NCBI GenBank assembly: GCA_049975345.1
Contig: JBNGDP010000152.1
Coordinates: 1 to 7,795, forward strand
Origin: Oceanipulchritudo sp049975345
GTDB lineage: Bacteria > Verrucomicrobiota > Verrucomicrobiia > Opitutales > Oceanipulchritudinaceae
Direction: 5' to 3'
Length of the DNA: 7,795 nucleotides
The position numbers were made by a program, and so were the translations under genes. Shown here one piece after another: positions 1 to 4,656 of the stretch. The first letter of the stretch is position 1. Each line of letters opens with the position of its first letter. The notes below the pieces were generated by a model. The model ran no database searches and had not been told where the DNA came from. It saw nothing but the letters and a program-made list of their open reading frames with translations.

Positions 1-14
1 CGCCTGTCTACGGC

Positions 15-79
15 GTTTGCCGCCGTGCAGCGACCTCGATGTATTTCAATACACCTTCGTCCGCTGCCAGGCGGCAAGC
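15..79. repeat. REP-like imperfect hairpin element
   Basis: This non-coding stretch folds as nested inverted repeats. The outer arms TTGCCGCC (17-24) and GGCGGCAA (70-77) pair perfectly. After a 2x2 mismatch, GCAGCG (27-32) pairs with CGCTGC (62-67). At the centre TGTATT (40-45) pairs with AATACA (48-53) around a two-base loop. An unpaired, roughly 7x8 internal loop separates the middle and inner stems. The motif GCCAGGC recurs at 66-72 and 86-92. Such nested hairpins beside a tRNA gene are typical of dispersed REP-like elements. That it is dispersed in this genome is inference, because only one copy is in view. It could instead be a structured RNA. Confidence 0.45.
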
Positions 80-120
80 CTTGCAGCCAGGCATCTGAAG
101 ACGGTTTCGCTACGGATTTC

Positions 121-147
121 ATGAATAAGGCAGGTTAAAGGCTGCCT
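121..147 (-). terminator. Weak candidate terminator downstream of tRNA-Thr
   Basis: On the minus strand AGGCAG (147-128 region) pairs with CTGCCT across an 8-base loop. It is followed by TTATTCAT, a poor U-tract. The hairpin lies about 65 bases beyond the tRNA 3' end. The stem is only six pairs and the tail is interrupted, so this may be chance or part of the repeat-like sequence around it. No better terminator for the tRNA is visible between 138 and 212. Small hairpins there (151-168, 191-204) lack T-runs on the minus strand. Confidence 0.22.
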
Positions 148-212
148 GTTCCGGCTACAGATGGCCGGTCTTGGGAGGCTCGGAGCTTTGGCCCTTCCGC
201 GGGCTCAGGCAA

Positions 213-288
213 TGGAGCCACCCAACGGACTCGAACCGTCGACCTGCTCATTACGAGTGAGCTGCTCTACCAACTGAGCTAGGGTGGC
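213..288 (-). tRNA. tRNA-Thr (anticodon CGT)
   Basis: A complete 76-base cloverleaf reads on the minus strand. The acceptor stem is GCCACCC (288-282) with GGGTGGC (223-217), then discriminator U (216) and an encoded CCA (215-213). The D stem is GCTC/GAGC with an AGTTGGTA loop. The anticodon stem is GCTCA/TGAGC with loop CTCGTAA, giving anticodon CGT (253-255), which reads the threonine codon ACG. The T arm is GACGG-TTCGAGT-CCGTT, with one G-U pair. All stems are intact, so it should be functional. It is transcribed away from the ribosomal-protein cluster on the plus strand. In a GC-rich genome a dedicated ACG reader is expected. Confidence 0.97.
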
Positions 289-369
289 CCTTGGAAAGAA
301 AGGGAACGTTGGAAATCCGCCGCTTTCTTGGCAAGAAAAAAGGGGGATCGGGCAAAGGTCCAAGGCATG

Positions 370-472
370 AAATCGCGACCGGGACCGGGAACGGGAACGC
401 TATCGGACAACCTTGCTGTTTGCCCATGCCTCCGTCCGATACCGACCCCGTTCCCGATCCCGGTCCCGATTT
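370..472. repeat. 103-base imperfect inverted repeat made of degenerate hexamers
   Basis: Arms 370-408 and 434-472 are reverse complements at 34 of 39 positions without gaps; mismatches fall at 376, 385, 396, 397 and 400. The loop is 25 bases (409-433). The left arm shows a six-base rhythm (CCGGGA, CCGGGA, ACGGGA). The right arm shows the complementary rhythm (CCGATA, CCGACC, CCGTTC, CCGATC, CCGGTC, CCGATT). It fills most of the space between the tRNA-Thr and rplY, and is non-coding on either strand as far as I can tell. It could be a dispersed intergenic element or a transcribed hairpin in the rplY leader. The structure is seen directly; the function is unknown. Confidence 0.8.
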
Positions 473-486
473 GGATGAATTTCTAC

Positions 487-514
487 TTGCTTTCGTCCGG
501 GCCATGGGTATGGC
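487..514 (+). promoter_or_regulatory. Weak candidate promoter for the rplY cluster
   Basis: TTGCTT (487-492) and TATGGC (509-514), 16 bases apart, are the most sigma-70-like pair I see between the hairpin element and rplY. The match is poor, three or four of six bases in each box. A promoter is expected somewhere here because the upstream gene is divergent, but this exact position is a guess. Confidence 0.18.
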
Positions 515-564
515 TCTCCCTTTTTCCCTGATCCACAAATCGTGAACGCGGGAATTTCGAGGAA

Positions 565-1242
565 ATGAAACAGATTACGATCAAGACCACCAATCGAAAC
601 GAGTTTGGACGGACCGCCAGCAAGCACCTGCGCGAATCGGGGGTGATTCCGGCGGTGATTTACGGGGAATCCGGCTGCCGCAACCTGGCGGTGGATGCGC
701 ACGACTTCGCGATGGCCTACCGCAAGTTTTCGGGCAGTGCCGCCCTGATTGAACTGAGGTCGGAGCAGGGGGACGATTCCCAGTTCGCCATCATCCAGGA
801 GTTGCAGCGCAATCCCCGCACCGACGCCTTCCTGCATATCGATTTCAAGGAAATCGTGCGGGGCAAGGACATGGAGGCCGACATTCCGGTGCACACCAAG
901 GGGATCGCCGACGGGGTTCGCAATTACGGCGGGGTCCTGGAAGTCAGCATGAACACCCTCCGGGTGCGCTGCCGTCCGCGCCACCTCCCGGAAATGATCA
1001 TGGTCGATGTCACCGAACTCGGTATCGGGGACGCCATTCATGTTTCTCAAATCGAGGCCCCGGAAGGGGTCCTCTTCCTTGACGATCCGGACTATGTGGT
1101 CGTCGGCTGCGTCGGCGCTTCCTCTGGGGCCGTTGAGGCCGCCGAAGAGGAAGCGGAGGAGGAAGCCGCCGAGGGCGAAGCTGCCGGCGAAGCTGCCGAA
1201 GCGGAAGGCGAGGCCGCCGGAGCCGGAAAATCGGAGGAATAA
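565..1242 (+). CDS. rplY: Large ribosomal subunit protein bL25, CTC/TL5 type
   Basis: 225 residues. Residues 1-93 match the L25 5S rRNA-binding domain: the N-terminal 'TASKHLRESGVIPAVIYG' segment (17-34), a conserved Arg/Gly-rich start, and the 'DAFLHIDF' strand (87-94). Residues about 100-185 form the second beta domain of the longer CTC/TL5 form, which binds 5S rRNA in the central protuberance of the 50S subunit. Residues 187-225 are a disordered Glu/Ala/Gly tail. The start at 565 fits the family N-terminus. The only Shine-Dalgarno-like run, GAGG (559-562), is just two bases from ATG, which is unusually close. It is the first gene of the plus-strand cluster, 24 bases before pth. The same L25-Pth pairing occurs in many bacteria. 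The CTC form is also described as a general stress protein in some species. Confidence 0.96.
   Translation: MKQITIKTTNRNEFGRTASKHLRESGVIPAVIYGESGCRNLAVDAHDFAMAYRKFSGSAALIELRSEQGDDSQFAIIQELQRNPRTDAFLHIDFKEIVRGKDMEADIPVHTKGIADGVRNYGGVLEVSMNTLRVRCRPRHLPEMIMVDVTELGIGDAIHVSQIEAPEGVLFLDDPDYVVVGCVGASSGAVEAAEEEAEEEAAEGEAAGEAAEAEGEAAGAGKSEE
1174..1197 (+). repeat. Two tandem 12-base copies in the L25 tail
   Basis: GGCGAAGCTGCC occurs twice in perfect tandem (1174-1185 and 1186-1197), encoding GEAA-GEAA. The surrounding sequence (1141-1225) is a degenerate continuation with the same GAA/GCC codon mix. This looks like slippage-driven growth of the acidic tail, so tail length may vary between relatives. 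Confidence 0.85.
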
Positions 1243-1247
1243 CCTCC
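1233..1247 (+). promoter_or_regulatory. Small hairpin enclosing the rplY stop codon
   Basis: GGAGG (1233-1237) pairs with CCTCC (1243-1247). The loop AATAA contains the rplY stop codon TAA. A T-rich run follows (CTTCTCTTTTGTTCTTT, 1249-1265). GGAGG is also the best Shine-Dalgarno-like sequence near pth, though about 29 bases from its ATG. The five-pair stem could act as a weak attenuator or mask the purine run. It could also be chance. Confidence 0.3.
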
Positions 1248-1266
1248 CTTCTCTTTTGTTCTTTGC

Positions 1267-1878
1267 ATGCAATCGGTGCGTGTCATCGCCGGCCTTGGGA
1301 ATCCCGGGGAGCGATACGATGGGACACGCCACAACATCGGTTTCGACGTGGTCGATCGGTTGGCCGCGGCGCATTCCGCCTCTTGGAAGGCGGAGACCCG
1401 GATGTGTGCCCAAACCGCCTCCATCGAGATCGCTGGCAAGCCGGTTCTGCTGCTGAAGCCGCAGACCTTCATGAACGCCAGCGGCAAGGCCATCGGGAAT
1501 GTGTGCCGGTTTTACAAGTGGCACCCCGGTTCGGTCCTCGTTGTCGTGGATGAATTCCAGCTCCCCCTGGGGCTGGCCAAGCTGTCTCTCAAAGGCAGCG
1601 CGGGCGGGCACAACGGAATCGAGGATATCATCCAGCGCTTCGGTCCCGACTTTCCGCGGTACCGTGTCGGCATCGCACCGCAGCAACCGACTCCTCTGAG
1701 CATGACGGACTATGTCCTGGGGAAATTTTCCCCCGAGGAGCGAAAGACACTCGCCACCTGCTGGGAGCGCATCTTGAATGAGGTCGAATCGATCGTCCGC
1801 AAGGGTCCGCAACTGGCAATGAACACCATTAACCAACGCATTCTCAAGAATGAGCCAATCAAGCCAAAGGAAATATAA
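1267..1878 (+). CDS. pth: Peptidyl-tRNA hydrolase
   Basis: 203 residues, close to the usual 185-205 for bacterial Pth. The enzyme cleaves the ester bond of peptidyl-tRNAs that drop off ribosomes, recycling tRNA in the cytoplasm. Residues known to matter in E. coli Pth are in place: N12 in GLGNPG (9-14), the catalytic H22 in TRHNIGF (20-26), N70 in TFMN (67-70), D95 in VVDEF, and N116 in GGHNG (113-117). The C-terminal stretch (about 185-203) is basic, ending IKPKEI. The ATG at 1267 gives the expected N-terminus, but no Shine-Dalgarno sequence precedes it; the 20 bases upstream are pyrimidine-rich. Translation may be coupled to rplY. The 3' end overlaps rpsF by 29 bases in another frame. Confidence 0.97.
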   Translation: MQSVRVIAGLGNPGERYDGTRHNIGFDVVDRLAAAHSASWKAETRMCAQTASIEIAGKPVLLLKPQTFMNASGKAIGNVCRFYKWHPGSVLVVVDEFQLPLGLAKLSLKGSAGGHNGIEDIIQRFGPDFPRYRVGIAPQQPTPLSMTDYVLGKFSPEERKTLATCWERILNEVESIVRKGPQLAMNTINQRILKNEPIKPKEI

Positions 1879-2149
1879 CGTCACCATCATCCTCGACACC
1901 CGGGGATATGAATCCCCTGTGGAAACCATCGAGGAGAAGGTATCCGGCATCCTCGCTGAGCTCGGGGGTGAGGTGGAATCCGTGGAAAACCTCGGCCGTC
2001 GCGACTTCGCGCGGGTCCCTGACAACCGTCATGAGGGCGACACCTACCTCACGGTCCTGGTCAGCGGCAGCCCCGGCTTGCCGGCCGCCTTTCAGGACCG
2101 GGTACATCTCGACCCGCTCATCAAAAGGGTGATGTTCCAATCCGCCTGA
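1850..2149 (+). CDS. rpsF: Small ribosomal subunit protein bS6
   Basis: 99 residues, typical S6 size. S6 is a ferredoxin-like RNA-binding protein that pairs with S18 on the 30S platform. Visible family features are the first strand 'YNVTIILDT' (9-17), a helix with acidic residues (22-38), the 'GGEVESVENLGRRDFAR' turn and strand (39-55), and 'GDTYLTVLVSG' (63-73). The divergent sequence makes this slightly less obvious than its neighbours, but position directly before ssb supports it. The start at 1850 lies inside pth, 29 bases before the pth stop; no later in-frame ATG/GTG/TTG precedes the first strand. No strong ribosome binding site is visible, so translation is probably coupled to pth. Confidence 0.9.
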   Translation: MSQSSQRKYNVTIILDTRGYESPVETIEEKVSGILAELGGEVESVENLGRRDFARVPDNRHEGDTYLTVLVSGSPGLPAAFQDRVHLDPLIKRVMFQSA

Positions 2150-2153
2150 CCGG

Positions 2154-2158
2154 CGAGG
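2154..2158 (+). promoter_or_regulatory. Ribosome binding site of ssb
   Basis: GAGGG lies 10 bases before the ATG at 2169, in the 19-base gap after rpsF. It supports that start, which also gives the canonical MANFNKV N-terminus. Confidence 0.6.
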
Positions 2159-2168
2159 GCAGCGATCG

Positions 2169-2624
2169 ATGGCCAATTTCAACAAAGTCCTTCTGATCGG
2201 GAACCTGACCCGTGATCCGGAGGTCCGGACCACTCCCTCGGGGACCAAAATCGCCAAATTCGGGCTGGCGGTGAACCGCCGTTTCCGGACCCGTGACGAG
2301 GAGACCCGCGAGGAAACCACTTTCGTCGACATCGACGCGTTTGGGCCGCAGGCGGAGATCATTGAACGTTACTGCCAGAAGGGCTCCCCGCTCTTCGTGG
2401 AGGGCCGCCTGCGCCTGGACCAGTGGGAAACCGGCAGCGGCGACAAGCGCTCCAAGCTCACGGTTGTCCTGGAAAACTTCCAGTTCCTCGGCGGCGGTTC
2501 CGGCCAGGGCCAGGCGGGGGAATCCGCCGGCGCTTCCGGGCGCTCCGGCGATGGGGACAGCAACGGCACGGGAACCACAGGGAAGGGCCCGGACACCATC
2601 GAGGACGACAACATTCCCTTTTAA
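2169..2624 (+). CDS. ssb: Single-stranded DNA-binding protein
   Basis: 151 residues. SSB coats single-stranded DNA in replication, recombination and repair, normally as a tetramer. The OB fold spans about residues 1-108: 'FNKVLLIGNLTRDPEVR' (4-20), 'GLAVNRRFR' (32-40), 'TFVDIDAFG' (51-59), 'KGSPLFVEGRLRLDQW' (71-86). F52, F58 and W86 sit where E. coli SSB has DNA-stacking W54, F60 and W88. Residues 109-140 are a Gly/Ser-rich linker. The protein ends with the acidic tip DDNIPF, the partner-binding tail that recruits replication and repair proteins. It lies between rpsF and rplI in the classical arrangement, but without rpsR after it, and three genes before the helicase gene dnaB. Confidence 0.97.
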   Translation: MANFNKVLLIGNLTRDPEVRTTPSGTKIAKFGLAVNRRFRTRDEETREETTFVDIDAFGPQAEIIERYCQKGSPLFVEGRLRLDQWETGSGDKRSKLTVVLENFQFLGGGSGQGQAGESAGASGRSGDGDSNGTGTTGKGPDTIEDDNIPF

Positions 2625-2663
2625 CCGGCAACGCATCATCTTACACTTTCAACCATTCAGCAG

Positions 2664-2668
2664 AGGAG
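2664..2668 (+). promoter_or_regulatory. Strong ribosome binding site of rplI
   Basis: AGGAG within AGAGGAGA lies 10 bases before the rplI ATG (2679). It is the best-matched Shine-Dalgarno sequence in the window and fixes the L9 start. The 54-base gap (2625-2678) is less GC-rich than its surroundings and holds no tRNA or small open reading frame I can support. Confidence 0.75.
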
Positions 2669-2678
2669 AACAACACTC

Positions 2679-3176
2679 ATGGCAAACGCAGAACTTCTAT
2701 TACTTCAACCCGTGGAGAACCTTGGCAGTGAAGGGGACACCATCACCGTCAAGGCCGGCTATGCCCGCAATTTCCTGCTCCCGCGCGGACTCGCCATCCC
2801 GGTGACTCGCGCCAACCGCAAGCAGATCGAATCGCTCCGCGACCGCGCCGTGAAGCGCAAGGCGGCCGAACTCGATTCCGCCCAGGCCCTGGCCGCCAAG
2901 CTCGAGGCCCTCTCGATCGTATTCGCGGTGCAAACCGGGCCTGGCGGCAAGATGTTCGGGGCGGTGACGGCTCAGGACCTCGTCAGCCGGATCGCCGAGA
3001 ACGGAATCGAGCTGGAGAAAAAGCAGGTCAGCCTCTACAATCCGGTCAAGAGCCTTGGCAAGCACAGCACCCGGATCCGGCTCCATCCCGAAGTGGCCAT
3101 CGACTTCGAGTTCGAAGTGGTTTCGGAAAACCCGATTGAGGAAGACGGGAGCGAGTCCGGGTCCGAGTCGGAGTAG
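2679..3176 (+). CDS. rplI: Large ribosomal subunit protein bL9
   Basis: 165 residues against about 149 in E. coli. L9 binds 23S rRNA near the L1 stalk and helps maintain reading frame. The N-terminal domain carries the complete L9 signature: G16-x2-G19-x4-V24-x2-G27-Y-x2-N31-F-L-x3-G37-x-A39. A connecting helix runs about 48-75 and is rich in charged residues and alanine. The C-terminal domain (about 78-150) includes the family's 'GKMFGAVTAQDL' (90-101). A Ser/Glu/Gly tail (153-165, EEDGSESGSESE at the end) is an extra, and resembles in character the acidic tail of L25 here. Downstream, a 55-base gap leads to dnaB. Confidence 0.97.
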   Translation: MANAELLLLQPVENLGSEGDTITVKAGYARNFLLPRGLAIPVTRANRKQIESLRDRAVKRKAAELDSAQALAAKLEALSIVFAVQTGPGGKMFGAVTAQDLVSRIAENGIELEKKQVSLYNPVKSLGKHSTRIRLHPEVAIDFEFEVVSENPIEEDGSESGSESE

Positions 3177-3216
3177 GCAGCCCGCCCGCGGGGTCAGTTG
3201 AGGGAATATCCCATGC

Positions 3217-3221
3217 GAGGT
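3217..3221 (+). promoter_or_regulatory. Ribosome binding site of dnaB
   Basis: GAGGT lies 10 bases before the ATG at 3232. The earlier ATG at 3213 is in another frame, so this site supports the 3232 start. Confidence 0.5.
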
Positions 3222-3231
3222 CGCACCAGCC

Positions 3232-4653
3232 ATGACTGAGGAGCGGGGACGCATACCGCCCCACAGCGAGGAGGCGGAAGAGGGCCTGTTGGGTTCCTGC
3301 CTCATCGATCCCCATGCCAACATCCTTTCCCAGTGCCTCGAGCAGGGGCTTACGCACGACTCCTTTTACAAGCCCGCCCACCGGGTCATTTACCACATCA
3401 TTACCGACCTGGAGAAGCAGGGTATCGGGGTGGATGAAGTGACCGTCCTGGATGCCCTGGCAAGCCGTACCATCGGCAGCATCGACTGGCTTCGCGATCA
3501 ACAACGGCTGAGCGATCCGAAGACCCCCCTCCTGCAACTGGTCGGCGGTCCCGCTGCGATCACCCAGCTGACCAACCGCATCGAGTCCATTGCCAATGCC
3601 GGTTTCTGGCTGGAAATCGTGCGCCAGAAGTGGCTCCTGCGGCGCCTCATCGACACGGCCTGCAAGATCACCGAGGAGGCCTACCTGAACCAGGACCAGA
3701 TGGAGTACTTCATCAACGAGGTGGAGGAACGGATCCTCTCCATCGGCGAGGACAAGGCCGGGGACACCGCGGTGGAATTCCAGAAGCCGGTCGACCGGGC
3801 GCGGGACCTCATCAAGAACATCCTGGAGGGCCGGCTCGAGGAGGGGGTCATGACCGGATTTGTCGATATCGACAAGATGACCTTCGGCTTGCATCCCGCC
3901 CAGATGATCGTCCTGGCCGCGCGCCCCTCCATGGGGAAAACCTCTTTGGGCATGAATATCGCCGAAAATGTGGCCCTGCCGAAGAAGGCCGGGCAGAAGC
4001 CCAAGTCCGTTCTCGTCTTCAGCCTTGAAATGCCCTCCGACCAGCTCGCCATGCGGATGCTCTGCGGGCGGGCGAACGTGAGCATGCGCCGGGTCCGGGA
4101 CCGCATGCTCAGCCGGGAGAACCAGCACGATCTGGCCAAGTCGGCCGGTGTGTTGCGCGAGGCGCCCATCTGGATCGATGATTCCAGCGGCCTGAACATC
4201 CTGCAGATGCGCACCAAGGCGCGCCGCGTCCATCGGCAGCACAAGGTGGACCTCATCGTCATCGACTACCTGCAGTTGGTCAACGGGACCGATGCCCGCC
4301 TTCCGCGCGAGCAGCAGATCTCGGAAATCAGCCGGGGGGTCAAGGCAATGGCCAAGGAACTGTCGGTGCCGGTCCTCGTGCTGAGCCAGTTGAACCGCTC
4401 CTCGGAAAAGGAAAACCGCCAGCCCAGGATTTCCGACCTGCGGGAATCCGGCTCCATCGAGCAGGATGCCGACGTCGTTTTCTTGCTTGCCGCAAGGCAG
4501 AGTTCGGAGGATAACGCCACTGTCCCGCAAGCCTCGCGCGAGCGGGACCTCATCATCGCCAAGCAGCGCAATGGCCCGACTGGAACCGTCCCGCTTGTTT
4601 TTATCCCGGAATTTACTCGCTTTGAAAACTACACGTCCCAGCCTGAGGATTAA
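3232..4653 (+). CDS. dnaB: Replicative DNA helicase DnaB
   Basis: 473 residues. DnaB is the hexameric 5'-3' helicase at the replication fork that also binds primase. The N-terminal helical domain covers about 8-140: 'PPHSEEAEEGLLGSCL' (9-24), 'FYKPAHRVIY' (45-54), 'VRQKWLLRRLI' (130-140). The RecA-like domain follows: Walker A 'RPSMGKTS' (231-238, K236, T237), the 'FSLEMP' strand with the likely catalytic E266, Walker B 'LIVIDYLQL' (341-349, D345), 'LSQLNR' (384-389), 'SDLRESGSIEQDADV' (401-415) and the basic 'AKQRNGPTGTV' segment (443-453, R446). All motifs are intact and there is no intein. Residues about 79-102 look like an insertion relative to common DnaB proteins. The stop is three bases before bamA. 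Confidence 0.98.
   Translation: MTEERGRIPPHSEEAEEGLLGSCLIDPHANILSQCLEQGLTHDSFYKPAHRVIYHIITDLEKQGIGVDEVTVLDALASRTIGSIDWLRDQQRLSDPKTPLLQLVGGPAAITQLTNRIESIANAGFWLEIVRQKWLLRRLIDTACKITEEAYLNQDQMEYFINEVEERILSIGEDKAGDTAVEFQKPVDRARDLIKNILEGRLEEGVMTGFVDIDKMTFGLHPAQMIVLAARPSMGKTSLGMNIAENVALPKKAGQKPKSVLVFSLEMPSDQLAMRMLCGRANVSMRRVRDRMLSRENQHDLAKSAGVLREAPIWIDDSSGLNILQMRTKARRVHRQHKVDLIVIDYLQLVNGTDARLPREQQISEISRGVKAMAKELSVPVLVLSQLNRSSEKENRQPRISDLRESGSIEQDADVVFLLAARQSSEDNATVPQASRERDLIIAKQRNGPTGTVPLVFIPEFTRFENYTSQPED
4645..4649 (+). promoter_or_regulatory. Ribosome binding site of bamA inside the dnaB 3' end
   Basis: GAGGA overlaps the last dnaB codons and lies 7 bases before the bamA ATG (4657). Together with the TAA-TTT-ATG junction it indicates translational coupling of bamA to dnaB. 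Confidence 0.6.
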
Positions 4654-4656
4654 TTT

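Noticed and set aside
213..288. tRNA as an integration site for a mobile element
   Set aside because: I found no second copy of the tRNA 3' end in the window and no integrase. The flanking sequence is housekeeping on the right and repeat-like on the left.
288..333. Small hairpins upstream of the tRNA (CCCTT/AAGGG at 288-304; TTTCTT/AAGAAA near 325-340)
   Set aside because: Stems of five to six pairs in purine- and pyrimidine-biased sequence arise by chance, and neither lies where a terminator or known leader would be expected.
370..472. CRISPR array
   Set aside because: The repeats are six-base, degenerate and contiguous, with no spacers of constant length. Nothing resembling a Cas protein is nearby.
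291..545. Short plus-strand frames through the hexamer repeat region
   Set aside because: Their Pro/Asp/Gly-rich translations come directly from the hexamer tract. No ribosome binding site or family resemblance supports them.
400..2025. 541-codon open frame on the minus strand across rplY, pth and rpsF
   Set aside because: It lies opposite three well-recognised genes. Its translation is rich in His, Asp, Arg and Gly with no family resemblance. Long antisense open frames are expected from the codon bias of GC-rich genes.
3919..4400. Intein in DnaB, a common insertion site at the Walker A region
   Set aside because: The sequence runs uninterrupted from Walker A through Walker B to the LSQLNR motif, and total length is normal.
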